Origin: Margaritispora aquatica
Taxonomy: Eukaryota; Ascomycota; Leotiomycetes; Helotiales; Discinellaceae
DNA: 64,000 bases
Direction of reading: 5' to 3'
Assembly (NCBI GenBank): GCA_007644065.1
Contig: VJWN01000015.1
Span: 666,658-730,657 of the forward strand
Both the position numbers and the translations under genes were made by a program. The number at the start of each line of letters is the position of its first letter. Positions within the stretch are counted from its first letter, which is position 1. This document shows, piece after piece, positions 1 to 12,176 of this stretch. The notes under the pieces were generated by a model, which searched no databases, was not told the origin of the DNA, and saw only the letters and a program-made list of their open reading frames with translations.

Positions 1-386
1 AAAGCTTCTGTCATCTGTTTTGCGCTGGCGATCAATCTGGTGAGAATTCGGGGAGCCAAGAAGAGAATATAGTGTATTGCCGTCCAAGCTGCCTCGTGGA
101 GTTGTTGTGCGCCATTATTCGTCAAGCTGCCAGTGTTTCACCTTTGGCACAGTCAACTGTCAAAGTGAAAGCAGCCTGACCCAAGCGTCATTCGACATCC
201 AATATCTAAGGCGAGACCTTCGCTGTTGTTCCTGCATCCGTCCGTATACACTAGTTCAACAAGCAAAAAACAATCACTCGTTGCCGTGTTCACCAGATAT
301 TCGACATCAGAGACATACATACCGAACTCAACCAGTTTTCAACCGGATCTGCAGGAAACCCTGCCTATTAGCAATCGATCGATACG
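1..386 (+). promoter_or_regulatory. Upstream region of the first Zn2Cys6 gene
   Basis: No coding sequence is supported here. The short open frames lack family resemblance and precede the clear ATG at 387. This is presumably promoter and 5' UTR of the following regulator. Confidence 0.4.
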
Positions 387-2606
387 ATGGTGTATTGTGG
401 GAAGCCCAGTAGGGGCTGTCAGATGTGCAGGACGAGGCGTATCAAGGTCAGCAATTACACGTTCAGGATGCGCCGGCGCAAAGTCGTTGAGCAGTATCTC
501 CGAAGACTAAGTGACAACTGACATGTGAGATTACAGTGTGATGAGGGCAAACCGACATGTCAGCAATGTCAGAAGTCAAGACGTCAATGTCCAGGATATA
601 AAGATGACTTTGATCTCGTCTTCAGGAATGAGACACAGGCAACTGAGCGGAGGGCGCGGAGAGCCGTCAACAGCAAAAGACTTAACACCCAGATCACATT
701 TGCTAACCAGCAAGCCGAGTTTGCCACCGTAAACAAAGATGGCGAGACTATCGTCTCGCCCGTTGAGCTCACCCCAAAGTCGGACGATAATATGCTGAGA
801 GCACTTGTACCTATGGCCGCGATGTCCGTACCACTGGATGTACAAGCTCCTTGTTATTTTATATCCAATTTCACTTTGGCATCAGGGCCTGGAGCACGAG
901 GACATTTCGATTTCATCATACCACTAGTCAAAACGGAAGCACCGGATTCTCCGTTCTGTCTCGCTTTCTCTGCTGTGGCTTTTGTATCTTTAGCGAATCG
1001 ACCGAGTGCGAGGGGTAGTAACTTGTTCTCTCAAGCTGCTAATCAGTATACGAAAGCATTGAGGGCCGTGAATCTTGCTTTGCAAAACCCGGCACAGCAG
1101 AAATCAGATCAGACCTTGGCGGCTATTCTTATGTTAGGATTCTTTGAGGTTGGTCTCATATATTGCTGTTGAGATGCCGAGCTAATCATCAGTAGACTCT
1201 GTCCTCAGAAAGAACCACGGCGATGGCTTGGTACTCACATATCGACGGCGCTGTACAGCTCGTCAAGATGAGGGGTAAAAAGCAATTGCGGACCAAAATT
1301 GGTCATGCTCTGTTTAACTGTGTTCGAAACCAAATGGTATGCTCAGACTGCAAAGTTCTCTATTGCCTATACTGATTTCCACCAGACTGTAACTTGTCTA
1401 TCCGGTTCCAAAGCTCCATCCTTAGGCACCGAATGGTGGATATCCGACGCAGGAAAGGATGAAAGGATACGAACTTTCCTGCCAGGTCTGAACCTACGCA
1501 TCGCCGAGCTCCGAGCAGACATCAACACAGTCCTAACCACCTGCCCACACTCCCCCGAATACTTCCCCCAAGTAACGGCTTTCATCAAGCGGGCCCACGC
1601 CCTCGAAGCCGAATACCTAGAATGGGAAGCGACCATACCCGATAGCATCCGACCCCGCACCGCCGCATGGGTCGACCACATCCCCGGCGGTGACATCCGG
1701 AAAGCCGAAGTATGTCCCGGCAAATTCGACATGTATACTGACATCTGGATCGCAAACATGTGGAATGCCGCGCGCGTGGCACGCCTCTTCATCGCTGGTG
1801 TCATCGTGCGGTGCGCGGCGTGGATCTGCTCACCTGTCGATTACCGCACGACTCCTGAGTACGCGACCGCCGGGCGACTGTCTGCGGATCTGATGACTGA
1901 TATTATTGCTTCAATACCTTACCATTTGGGCTGGCGCGTCAATGAGCATGGCGTCTTGAAGGGCGGCCAGTCTGATACTTTCAGTGGCGATGAGGGCTTC
2001 GATAGTCCGAAGGCGCTGGGCGGTTATTTCTGCATGTGGCCGTTGTTCTGCGCAAGTAATTCGGATTTCGTAACCGATTCGCAGCGTCAGTGGGCGAAAG
2101 GAAGACTCATCTACATCAGTGAGATCCTAGGCATGAACCAAGCGAAAGTGCTCGCTAACGTACGTCCCCCTACTTCCCTTTCATTACACGAGACATACTA
2201 ACGTAACACACAGTACGCAATCCGTCTCCCCTCCATGATTATCCGCCGCGACTTGATGGCCCGCCTTCCACCACACGCCCAAGCCGCCGCCGCCGCAGCC
2301 TACGCGCGGTACGCTGCGTCGCCGCCGTCTTCCAATAACCCCAGCCCGCACATCACCACCATGACGATCGACAAGCTCGCTGGGTCGCCTGTTATGAATA
2401 GTAATGTGAACTCGCATGGTATGCCGATCGGGATGTCGATGCAGAGTCCGGGTCAGGGTCAGGCGTATGCGCTGAATCCCCTGCAGCAGCGCGAGCAGAT
2501 GCAGCGCGAGACGTGGGAGAGGGAGCGCAAGGAGTTGTTGAAGAAGGCGAGTAATTCACAGGGTGACTCGGTCGAGAGACTGTTGGCGAATTATTTGGCG
2601 GTTTGA
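387..2606 (+). CDS. Zn2Cys6 fungal transcription factor
   Basis: A nuclear DNA-binding regulator of the fungal binuclear zinc cluster class. Five exons join in frame: 387-446, 537-1148, 1196-1336, 1386-2159 and 2214-2606, giving about 659 residues. The zinc cluster is split by the first intron: exon 1 ends CQMCRTRRIK and exon 2 continues CDEGKPTCQQCQKSRRQCPG, supplying all six cysteines. The middle region (FETLSSERTTAMAW, HIDGAVQLVKMRG, LFNCVRNQM and the later RLFIAGVIVRCAAW) resembles the fungal-specific factor domain of DUF3468-type regulators. The C-terminus is rich in A, P, Q and M, with QRE/WERERKE coils. The start was chosen because the first ATG in frame with the zinc cluster is at 387. 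The target genes are unknown and the neighbours do not suggest a pathway. Confidence 0.85.
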
Positions 2607-3385
2607 GCTTGAAGTGATGGATCTGTGGCGCTGGTGCTGGTGGGTTGGGAGTGGTTGGATGGATGGATGGAGGCATGGATGGAGTGAGGGAGGGATGCAT
2701 GGATGCATAGGAGGTGAACAGAACTGGCGTATTTGGCTTCGAGGTGATGACATCTGATCTTCTCTCACTCTTTGCACTTTGGATTTTCGGGCTGGGCTTT
2801 AGCAACTGAGGCATGTTGTTCTTTTGGTGGGCGCGATGGGTGTTTTATCATCATGGATATGGATGTTATAGGATGGGATTAAGCTCTGAGATGGTGTTCT
2901 AATTTCACTTCCTTTCATGTGTTTGTAAGTCAAAGGGAAAAGGATATTAGTTTATCTACATTATGAATTATGACATTTTGGTATCATCATTTCTAGTGAT
3001 TTATAACTTGATAATTGAGAGGAACAGGTTTGGATAGGGGCCACATCTCCATGGAGCAAAGCCAAATCGTAGAAGGTATCCAGGAAAGAATACTTGTTCC
3101 AATGCAAGTGATATACACCAAAGTCATTGCTTTCAAGGAAGAGGAGCGGGAAAGCCGAACCTCGCTTCCGAACAACCTACCACCTACGCCTCCAGATGAC
3201 GTCCCGAGCCGCTTCAAATCTAGCCGAGACGAGCCGAGCCGAGCCGAATTTCCAAAGTCGCGTTCTCCTCCATCGATGGTTCAGCCTCGTCTCCGTCGTT
3301 CATCACCCCAAAAAGTCGCGTTAATGTTCGCGTTCGCCCGACCCAGTTCACAATTGTAGCAATCCTAGCAACCACCACGACCGCA
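2607..3385. other. Intergenic, with GGAT-rich simple repeat
   Basis: No gene is seen. Positions 2657-2710 hold a run of imperfect GGAT/GGCATGGAT units just after the regulator's stop codon. The part from about 3150 to 3385 is probably the promoter and leader of the next gene. Confidence 0.5.
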
Positions 3386-5248
3386 ATGGCGCCTTCAGAG
3401 AAAGCAATCATCGCGGCCATCAAGGCCCAGGTGCGCGACACGTTTGACGACCCTGCGACGCGGGAGTTTTTGACGGTTAGGTATGTGCGGGATAAAGTGG
3501 AGGAGAAATTGGGACTGGAGGGCGGCTTCTTCGTCTCTGAGAAGTGGAAGGCGAGGAGTAAGGAGCTGGTTATGGGTTTTACTGTGAGTTTTACTTTATT
3601 TGGTGGTGGGGCAGGGTGTGTATGTGACGTGGGAGGGGGATGAGTGAAGGGGAAGAAAGCGATGGAGGAGTGGTGGTCATTGAATTGGGGTTGATTGGTT
3701 GATCGATTGTGAGAAAAGCTGACTTTTTCTCAGACAGAATTACTAGAGCAAGATGGTGGTGAAGAGGGAGAGGATATCGACGTGAAACCTAAAATCGAAG
3801 AGCCCAAAAAGAAAGAGAAGAAAGCCGCGCCAAAAGCTAAAGCGAGTGCGAAGTCGAAGAAAGAGAGCGCTGCCTCGACACCAGTGAAGAAGGGCGTCAA
3901 GCGCGAATCTGCATCTACGAAGGCGCGACCTGCTAAGAGACAGAAGAAGGAGGAGACGCCTTCAGATGATGACGAGGTTATGGATGAGCTGCCCGAGGAC
4001 GAGGAGAATGAGTCCGAGGCGCAAGGAACAGAGTCCGAGTCAGAGTTTGGTGATACGGAGGATAGTGATGTGCCTAAGAAGAAGGGGAAGGGCAAGGCAA
4101 ACGCGAAGGGCAAAGCTAAGGTGAAGACACCGGTGAAGAGGCAGGGGAAGAAGGTTGCGAAGGTTGAATCTGAGTCCGACGATGAATTGGGCAGCGATGC
4201 ACCGAAGCCTAAGAAGAAACCAGCTGCTAAGCGCAAGGTCGAGGCGAAACCTCTACCGAAACGGCCTGCGAAAAAGGCGAAGGTCGAGGACTCGGAAGAC
4301 GAAAGCAGCTTGAGTGACGTACCTAGCACGAAGGACGAGAGCAGTCTCAGTGATGCACCTACCTCAAAAGATCACAGCAGTGATGAGGCTCCTAAGAGAA
4401 AGAAGCCCACCCCTGCAAAGAAGAGCAAGGCCAAAGTCGAGTCGGATGACGAGGAGGTTGTAAAGATCACCACCAAAAGTTCAGACAGCGATGTGCCAGC
4501 ATCAGCGAAAAAGGCAACGCCCAGAAAACCACCTGTTAAGAAGGAAGAGCACAAGAATGCATTTTTGAAAGCACCAGCCTCAGACGACGAGAAAGTCGAT
4601 CTCAAATCGGAAGCCAAAGCCGAGGCTTCAGAATCCGAGATGTCTGTGCTGATAGACGAAGACGAAGAGCAAAAGCCCAAGAAGAAGCGTCGCTCTAAGG
4701 GATCGCCCAAACCCGTCAAGAGCAAGTCCACCACTACAAAAACGAAGACGGCCAGAGCCCCAGCAGCATCTAAAGACCTCTCTCCCGACGAACTCACCAT
4801 CAAGACCCTGCAGTCCCAGCTCAAGAAATGCGGCGTCTCTAAGATTTGGGCGTTTGAGCTGAAGCAGTACGGTGACGACATGAAGAAGCGCATCAAGCAT
4901 CTCCAGAATGCGTTGAGGGACATCGGTATGACGGGCCGGTTTAGCGAGGCGAGAGCGAGGGAGATCAAGGAGGAGAGGGAACTGATGGCTGATTTGGAGG
5001 CTGTGAAGGAGGGGGAGAAGAGCTGGGGTTTGGATAGTGGGAGGGCGAGTAGGAGTAAGGGCGGTGCGAGGAAGGTGCTCAAGGAGGAGAGTAGTGAGGA
5101 GCAGGATGAGGAGGGGGGTGCTGGTGATAAGAAGAAGGTCAAGAAGAAGGGTGAGAGTGGCAGCGAGAGTGAAGACGTGCCTGTGAAGAGGAGGGTTAAT
5201 GCTCGTGCTGCGTTGGCGTTCTTGGGGAGTGAAAGTGAGAGCGACTAG
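3386..5248 (+). CDS. HIRIP3-like histone chaperone (DEK-C-like N-terminus)
   Basis: Two exons (3386-3583 and 3734-5248, intron GTGAGT..CTCAG) encode about 570 residues. Residues 1-60 form a compact helical block (IIAAIKAQVRDTFDDPATRE, then VRYVRDKVEEKLGL) that resembles a DEK C-terminal-type domain. Residues 80-410 are a long K/E/S/D-rich disordered region with many SDSD or SDE acidic patches alternating with KKPAKK basic patches. Residues about 415-500 (LKKCGVSKIW, MKKRIKHLQNALRDIGMTGR, REIKEERELMADLEAV) match the pattern of the conserved C-terminal segment of HIRIP3, the HIRA-interacting H2A-H2B or H2A.Z chaperone. A role in nuclear histone handling is inferred from that resemblance. The C-terminus ends in another acidic tail. 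The open frames on the opposite strand here are compositional shadows. Confidence 0.7.
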
Positions 5249-6821
5249 TCAAAAGCAGAGATAGGTATTACAAGGTGTATGATTTAAGCTTCGAGTAAGC
5301 TGATATGTATGATATATCTGGTCTACGACACTGTAACCTCTACAGTCACATAAAAATGCTATACCTGAGCATTACATTCCCTCGAATATCATGATCAGCA
5401 TCATCTGAAAATCAAAAAGTGTCTATGAAACAAGAGCCATAATGTATTTACCTGATCCTCGCCTTCTCTCTCTGTCTGTTATTCCGGTCCCGTCCTGCAG
5501 GTTCCAAAAGAAGGTTTCAAAGATAACAAAACAGAATCAAAGAGAGAGGCGATTTCAATTTGAGAACGAGGGAAGGAATTCATCTTCATTCTCTCGTCTC
5601 TTTTGACAGTAACAGAACCCGCCGCCGCAAAATTCACCCCCTCATTGTCACATCCATTTGAATTATCGGAACTCCACAAGCTCACCCAACCCAAGATACT
5701 CATCCATCATAAGGTACCCCTTAACTCTACTCAAATGCCCTTGTTTAAGTAAGGCGAAGTCACAGTGAAATGTATATTGCTTTTGTGTGAGGATCGTTAC
5801 CCTTGTGCAAGCGAGGCGGGTGTGAAATGGGGACGTTGAAAATGTTAGTTTAAAACTTTGAAATATTTCCACCACCCTGCGGAGAGTGCAAGATATTTTC
5901 ACCTGTGCGTTAGGGTTAGTCCTTGCTGCTTGAAACGCTCTCTTGCTCTGGCTTCTCATACACCTGGTATGAGGGTTGCGAGAGCCTCTTCTTCTCCACT
6001 GCTTCTCGTGAGTGAATGCTGCAAGGCGGTCGACGGAGGCGGGTCATTCGAGGTAGCGTTTGGATATTGTAGGTTTGACGAGAATTACGGAGTATTATAG
6101 TCGTGCTTAATGAATGTCAAGCTTGTTATGGTAAAATGAAGAGGAATGAGAAATCAAGATAGATTGAACGGAACAAGCAGGGGAATTGACGCTAAGGAGG
6201 AAATTTTCAAAATATAATACTTTCTATGTTCTTGTCGTGATCTGCAACACCATATCCGGAAAATACAGAACTTAAGTAAAAACCAGAGAGCAAAAGGGGG
6301 ATAGAAGCGTCCTAAAACCCACCTGCACTTGCAAGTCGTGCAGGTCACTTGTTGCGAGCTTCGGATCTGGAAAGTGATGTCTGAAGCTACGGTCAGCGTT
6401 ATTAGGGGCCTCGACAACCGAGGGGTCGTTCCCATCTGCAAATCACCTTTGTGGCGATTATCCGTTGCACATCGCCAGGAAGCTTTAGCGGGCTGTGAAT
6501 TCCCGTGATTGGTTGAAACATATCAGCGTTGGTGGTGAAGGGCTTGGTAGAAGCGGGAAATACTGAGTCGCATGAGTTCGGGTTGACTGTGTTGCTACTT
6601 CGTATCTCTGATTTGCCCATAGATAGTATCCAAAGGAGATAGGATTTACAAAAAACAATAGCTTGAAGGACAAAGACAGACTCGATGTTACTCGCTTGGC
6701 TCCAGAAGCCAGGGTTGTTCACTTTGCTGGATCAACCGAGTCGACTATTTTCAAACAGGATCAACCGAACATCTATTCAGCCAAGCCAAGCATCTATCCA
6801 AACACAACATATATCGAGCTC
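5249..6821. other. Intergenic, no gene recognised
   Basis: About 1.6 kb without a supportable gene. Frames of 60-100 codons occur on both strands but show no domain, splice-site pattern or family resemblance. The part near 6822 is the 3' flank of the minus-strand glucanase. Confidence 0.5.
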
Positions 6822-7866
6822 TCAAACAACAAAATTCTGATATGCCTTACCAAGGGTGCTGATCTTCCCCTTGGCACCACACAAACTCCCAAGCAAATAT
6901 GTAGGCGAGCACTTGTACCACGCATATCTCAAAACATAATCCTGCGCATCCAACCAAGGCATCAAAGTCTTGAGAAACGATATTTGGCTAGTCTCGTTAC
7001 CGGAACCGTTGAACTGTGGTTTGCTTCGTCAGCATTTGTGTTGACAATTCTCCCTCGCTTGTCTCATTCCCACAAGGAGCCGAGGAGTTGGGACGAGAAT
7101 GGGTGCAATACATACCTCGGTGACCCAGATAGGCTTTCCAGTTACATTGTGGATACGTTGGATATGTCTCTGGAAATGACCGATATTGGCAGTTGTGCTG
7201 TAGATGTGCACTGGAATGAAATCGATCGTGCAGTTCGTGCATTTTGACAAGAAATCAAGCAACCACTATTCGTGACAAAGAAAACAAAAGTCAGTTATGT
7301 TTTCTCCAAACCACAACTCTCGAGTTGCGAAAACAAAATCAAATACTCACAACCGTTCCGTTAGAAGTCTCAGTGACAGCCGGTCCACCCAAATTAACCT
7401 TTCCCGCCCACGGCTGCAAATATTTCTTCCACGCCACCACGGCCTCAGCAACCGTCATATTCGCCTGGCTCTTCAAATCCGGCTCATTGAAGCCCAGGAT
7501 ATTCTTTGTGCCCCTCGCAATCGCCTTCTCGACATTCCCGGTCCAGTTCAAGCTCTTGAGCTGCTTGGTGCTCCAGAGCATGGGCACATACTCAAGGCCA
7601 GCGGGAAACGAGGGATCGAGGTTGGATTGCCAGTCGTAGGCCCATGTTACGCGGGAGGTTTTCGAGACCCATTTGGAGAGGTAGGGAGATGCGGCGGTGA
7701 CGAAAGGGAGGCCTCGCTTTCCTGGCGCAAGGGGGGCTTTCTTTGCGCGTGGGGTGTGTTGGTGCTGGTGGGGTGGATTGAGAGATAAGGTGGGTGTCGC
7801 GAAGGCTTGGAAGATGAAGAAAGCTAAGAGAGTGAATAGCGAGAGAGTTTTGGTAAAGACTGACAT
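6822..7866 (-). CDS. Secreted GH128 (Asl1-like) endo-beta-1,3-glucanase
   Basis: Three exons on the minus strand (7351-7866, 7116-7265, 6822-7013) encode about 285 residues. An N-terminal signal peptide (hydrophobic stretch LSLFTLLAFFIFQAFA, residues 8-23) precedes a short H/P/K-rich linker. The catalytic TIM barrel follows the Asl1/GH128 pattern: VTWAYDW, YVPMLW, the acid/base Glu in LGFNEPDL (about E128), the LGGPAV strand, WLLDFLSKC..C, IHNVTGKPIWVTE with the likely nucleophile at about E222, and a final RYAWYKC. Family members cleave beta-1,3-glucan of the fungal wall or of competitors; secretion to the wall or medium is inferred from the signal peptide. Introns are 85 and 102 nt with standard GT/AG ends. 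Length and both catalytic acids look intact. Confidence 0.85.
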
Positions 7867-8457
7867 TTTGAGTATAAATGAGTGTAATGAGGGCGTGCCT
7901 CGAGAGGAATAACTGTACCAAGGACCTCAGGGAAGGGTTCTGGTGATATTATAGCAGAGGATTTCGATGTCTCATGGATTGTGCCATTTTGGCATATCTG
8001 AATAATGTTATATTGGTTTCATAGACATGACTCTCAATAAGGCCGTACAATCTCATCTGCGAGAAATAGAATTAACTGCACATCGTCCAAAAAATATTCA
8101 ACCAGTCTCCCTTCATGCTAAGAGACGAACGAACGAGCGAGATCGCGAGCATATTTGAACTTGCTTAATTCTGATGAATGAGAACGTGTAACAAAAGACT
8201 CAACCAGGCTGACAACTTGAAAGCCACTTCTGGGTATCTAACTCTATATACAAACAAGCCACCTAGACTCATGATATCATTTCCGACGTTACAAAAAAAC
8301 AAAATCATCGCTTGATGAAGGCACATTGTCTAAAACGATGTGTCTCGGTAATCTTAAAAGTGCTACCCCGCGTCACGCAACCAACAAGAACGCTCAAAAA
8401 TGACAAACTAAAATCCATGCTGATTCGTGAAGTCGTGAAAAGTGACGGAACATCCCA
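7867..8457. promoter_or_regulatory. Intergenic: glucanase promoter and ankyrin-gene 3' flank
   Basis: The part next to 7866 is the upstream region of the minus-strand glucanase. The rest is the 3' flank of the minus-strand ankyrin gene. No separate gene is supported. Confidence 0.45.
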
Positions 8458-9441
8458 TCAAAACGTATTCGAACGTCTCGCACGATCCCGTTGCCTATCT
8501 CGCGATCCCTCCCCATCCTTCTTGCTCTCCAACAATTTCCTCAATCCCTCCCCACCATTTGCCCACCCAGCTCTCTCACCAGCGGTTTTGCCTCCTCCAT
8601 CTCTCAATCCTGGGTCTGCACCTGCTTCAAGCAACAGCTCAACGATGCGCATTTTCGTCTTGACAGGAACGCCGTCTAGAAGCGAGATTCCCGCCACAGC
8701 ACGATGCAGACAACCTCTTCCATTCTTGTCTTTTGCGTTAACATTTGCACCGTTCTTGAGTAGTACTTCAACAACGTCAGTGCATGCGTGGCGAGATGCG
8801 ACTAGGAGTGCTGTGCTGTTCTTGTCATTGCGTGCGTTGACCTTGGCACCTTGGGATATAAGGAATTTAGCCGTGTTTGCGTGTCCCCATCTAGCTGCAA
8901 TAATGAGTGCTGTGTCTCCCACACCATTGTAGTGGTTAATATCTGCTCCACTTGCAAGAAGTAGCTTCGCAATCTCAATATCTCCTGATTGTGCAGCGAG
9001 TTGCAGGGCCGTGGTGCCATCCTTGTAAGCTAGGTCCGGATCAGCACCAGCTTCGAGGAGAAGTTTCGTTGTTTTCGAGTGGTGCTCTTTGACAGCTGCT
9101 AATAGTGGTGTTGTGCTTTGGGCCCAGACATTGACATCTGGTCCTTCATTTGAGCTTCCTCGATCTGAGTCTCGGTCTCGGTCGTGATGTCGATTTCGCA
9201 ATGATGACGCTGGTGGTTCGAGTAAAATATCTAGTGCTTTCAGATGCCCTAAAGCCGCTGCTGCGACTAGAGCTGGGCCTCGATTCACATTTGGAGTCTT
9301 TTTTAACATAGATCTCAAAGCGACCGTATTGTTGTTGGAGGCCTCAGTTGCGAGCTCACCCCCTGGTGTCGTAAGTCGCTTGGAAACATATTTCGTCCCT
9401 TGCTCAATGGCGATAGGTGCTAGTTGTGCGATGATATTCAT
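8458..9441 (-). CDS. Ankyrin-repeat protein
   Basis: A single exon of 327 residues. After a short N-terminal segment (IIAQLAPIAIEQGTKYVSKR) come about six to seven ankyrin repeats with recognisable TALxxAxxxGxxxxxxxLLxxGA cores: ALVAAAALGHLKALDILL, TPLLAAVKEHH..LLLEAGADP, TALQLAAQSGDIEIAKLLLA, TALIIAARWGHANTAKFLIS, TALLVASRHACTDVVEVLLK and GRGCLHRAVAG..LLLEAGADP. A loop rich in R, D and S (HHDRDRDSDRG) is inserted between the first and second repeats. The tail is basic and charged. Ankyrin arrays bind partner proteins; nothing here identifies the partner. No membrane segment or catalytic domain is visible. Confidence 0.85.
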   Translation of the reverse strand: MNIIAQLAPIAIEQGTKYVSKRLTTPGGELATEASNNNTVALRSMLKKTPNVNRGPALVAAAALGHLKALDILLEPPASSLRNRHHDRDRDSDRGSSNEGPDVNVWAQSTTPLLAAVKEHHSKTTKLLLEAGADPDLAYKDGTTALQLAAQSGDIEIAKLLLASGADINHYNGVGDTALIIAARWGHANTAKFLISQGAKVNARNDKNSTALLVASRHACTDVVEVLLKNGANVNAKDKNGRGCLHRAVAGISLLDGVPVKTKMRIVELLLEAGADPGLRDGGGKTAGERAGWANGGEGLRKLLESKKDGEGSRDRQRDRARRSNTF

Positions 9442-10623
9442 TTTCGCTTTGATCGCCGAATTTTTGTCTGGATTGTGTTGTGTTGTTATGTTTACCCAAA
9501 ACCAGAGGTATGAAGGTATGACGATATGCCATGTTTTTAAGTGGGAAGCGAATATACTTTTTGGTCACGCCACTTCAGCAACCTCGTGATGTTTCCTCGA
9601 GTCACAGTCTGCTGCCTTCCCCACGCTCATGATGGTGGCGTATGATCCATCGGACTCACCCATCTGCGTGTGCAGGTTGTGCAGGTTGTGCAGGTTGTAC
9701 AGGTTGTTGGAGACCGCTCTATCTCATAATTCCTTTTGATGACGATATTTGTGTGGGAATAGGCAGTCCCACCCTTGAGCTATTCACGCCAATGGATGGT
9801 GCAACACAAAACATGGGAATACTGCGCCTCAAGCAGGTTGGAGAAAGGAATATCGTAGAAATAGGAAGAGTATAATAGATGAATTCCCCACACGTAGACA
9901 TATGACAGCTGGTATAGGCAACAAAGAGAGAAGTAGACTGTAGCAAGCCACCGAGTGGACGTGAGTTTTCACGAAGGTGTTGAATGGAAAGCTGAATTCA
10001 TCGCATTCTCGTGTTTCTTTGCAGAGAAAACAAAGGTAAAGAAATTACTTTGTTGGGATTTAGAGCTAGGAGAACCTGAAAACTACCTAAGTACAGGATT
10101 GTCAGGCATCACAGCGCTGATCATGTGACTATTACTAGGCTCATTTTCCTTGTCGGGAATCCTTCTTATTTCGTTGTGTAAATATATCTACAGTTCTTTA
10201 TCTTTAAGTGAGATGAGAGAAAATTACACTGTACCTTACCAAGTGTCTTAACTTGCTATCTGCTGAGTTCTACTTTCATGCACAACTTGAATGATCGGGG
10301 CACATGGCTTCCAGATTTATTGAAAGTGAGGTGCTCACGTGAAAGCTTCCTTCATCCTGCTTAATTTCGCTTACTTAGGTAGCTAACTTAGCTATTAAGG
10401 GTTCCTCTCATATCATTCATTCTGTCGTGTACATAAATGTAGCCTTCAGGTCTTGTGGTTGTTATCTCCAAGTCCTTGGGGCAGTCTCAATATTGCAAGT
10501 GCTCGAGTCGAGATGTCCATCAGAAGTATAACAAGTATAGCTGATATTTATGCTTAAGCTCAGACTCAGAATGAGACCGCTCTATACATTGATTTGTTTA
10601 AGCACCATAGTGTGAAATACAAA
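9442..10623. other. Intergenic with a short minisatellite
   Basis: About 1.2 kb with no supported gene. The ankyrin gene's promoter occupies the left end. A short tandem repeat lies at about 9670-9708. Confidence 0.5.
9670..9708. repeat. 9-bp minisatellite (TTGTGCAGG units)
   Basis: About four tandem copies of a 9-bp unit, TTGTGCAGG, the last one diverged to TTGTACAGG. It lies in non-coding sequence upstream of the ankyrin gene. No function is implied. Confidence 0.7.
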
Positions 10624-12176
10624 TCAGATGACAGCCCATTCTCCTGTGACAACACATTGCAATACTGCATCGCCTGTAATTGCTCCAAGAATGCACAGTT
10701 CGGATTTGAACCACTCTTGCTGCTCCTTATTTATCCCATCAAGGCCCGAAGCAATGCTCAATGGCCAGGCTACTAGTCTAGCGAGATATGGCCTGATTTC
10801 TTGGTCTAGATTTAGTACGACTTGGGACGGGCTGTCGCCTGGCTCCGTATAAGCAGCTCTGAACCTGTCAAGACAGAAAGGCAAGCTGTATGCGAGCCTG
10901 TTCGTCATGGTGGCTAGTGTTCCAGAACTTTTACTTCGCTGCTTGTTGTAGTCAATCTCGCTTAAAGGGCTTGAATGCAATTGAGCAAGGTCAATGACTC
11001 GCAGTTGTGTGACTGAAAACAGCATGAATAGTGCAAAATAGTGACACCAAGCAGATGCGTTCTCGGGTCTTGGATAGCTGAAGGCAGTCGATGAGTAGAA
11101 ATGTTTCCGGGGATATGAGCCGAGACTCGAGAGTGTGTGACGACGATATGAGCAAGTTTCGGGAATGAGTGCTGCCCAGTTAACCAACTCTGTCTCAATC
11201 CCTTTGATCTCATTGGCTAATTCCTCGATAGCAGCAGCTTGTAACTCAACTCTTGATTTGAAGATTGAGACTGTGTGGAGGTGCCTGAGTAATTGAACAA
11301 GGACTCGATCACAAAGAATTTCTTCTCCTTCCTCGCCAAATTGAGAACCATCCAACATCCAATCCGGTAAAGACTGATTCCTCAAAAGACAAGTCTTGAT
11401 AAGCCCTCTCCGTGTATTCTTGATAATCGGCGTGGGTTGTTTATGGTCCAGCTTATCGTACCAGACTTTTAAGATTGCCATTGAGCCATCACTATGATGC
11501 CAGCTAGACAATGTACTGAAATTTGGAGTGGTATTAAATGCGTTCGGACAGAGTTTTACGTTCTCATATCGTCCCATGAGCGAGACAGCTAGCAAGCAAT
11601 TATCTATATCCTTCTCGTCTAAAGATAAAGTGAGTCGTTGTATACGCTCTCTGGTTATTCGTATCAAACGGTTGTATCTGGATGACGCTTCCACAAAGGC
11701 TGGGGGATGTTGCTGGGTTCGAGAGAAGACAGCCAGGGTCATTGCGGACAGGGCAAGATCGACCATCTCACAAGAGCCCATTCTTCCGGAGATAGCCCAT
11801 TCGGATATACACTCAGATAAGCCTCCCGAGGTCTTCGGCACGTCTTTTGGTGCTATCAAGTGGTATTGAAGATAATATGATAATGCTCGGGTGGCAAGAT
11901 CGATGTGAGGACGCATCACTGTCAGGCTTGAGCGTGGTCCTCTTGGCCGTTTCATTTTCCCGCTGGCGAACGAATTCTCATCGTGTATTGCAAACTGAGC
12001 TTGCTTAGTTGCTTCAACCTGGATACAATGTCTCTTCGACTTGGTGCATCTTTGGCAGGTTGGCTTGGCACCGTCGCACTGTGAAATAAATTATTATTAA
12101 TCTGCACTGCAGGAAATCTATTTACTTTGATTCGCCGCGTCTTGCATGTTTGACATGCCGTATTATGGGAAGCCAT
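10624..12176 (-). CDS. Zn2Cys6 fungal transcription factor
   Basis: Two minus-strand exons (12126-12176 and 10624-12078; 47-nt intron, GTAAAT..TTCACAG) encode about 501 residues. Exon 1 ends ACQTCKTRRIK and exon 2 begins CDGAKPTCQRCTKSKRHC, so the intron interrupts the zinc cluster at the same place as in the regulator at 387. The rest is an alpha-helical fungal-specific factor region of the DUF3468 type: LATRALSYYLQYHLI, IDNCLLAVSLMGRYENV, WAALIPETC, and a final LARLVAWPLSIAS followed by WFKSELCILGAITGDAVLQ. The zinc cluster sits at the extreme N-terminus, as is usual in this class. The regulated pathway is unknown. The two regulators are diverged, so a recent local duplication is unlikely. 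Confidence 0.88.

Noticed and set aside
3730..5142. Long minus-strand open frames (199 and 256 codons)
   Set aside because: They are Ser/Phe/Ala-rich mirrors of the Lys/Glu/Ser-rich HIRIP3-like exon, whose own strand has consistent splice sites and domain motifs.
5479..5959. Two overlapping minus-strand frames of 74 and 98 codons
   Set aside because: No family resemblance, no splice-linked partner exon and no clear promoter context.
6663..7788. Plus-strand frames of 131-194 codons
   Set aside because: They overlap the three well-supported minus-strand exons of the GH128 glucanase and show no domain.
8312..8932. Plus-strand 206-codon frame
   Set aside because: It is antisense to the ankyrin repeats and has no recognised motif.
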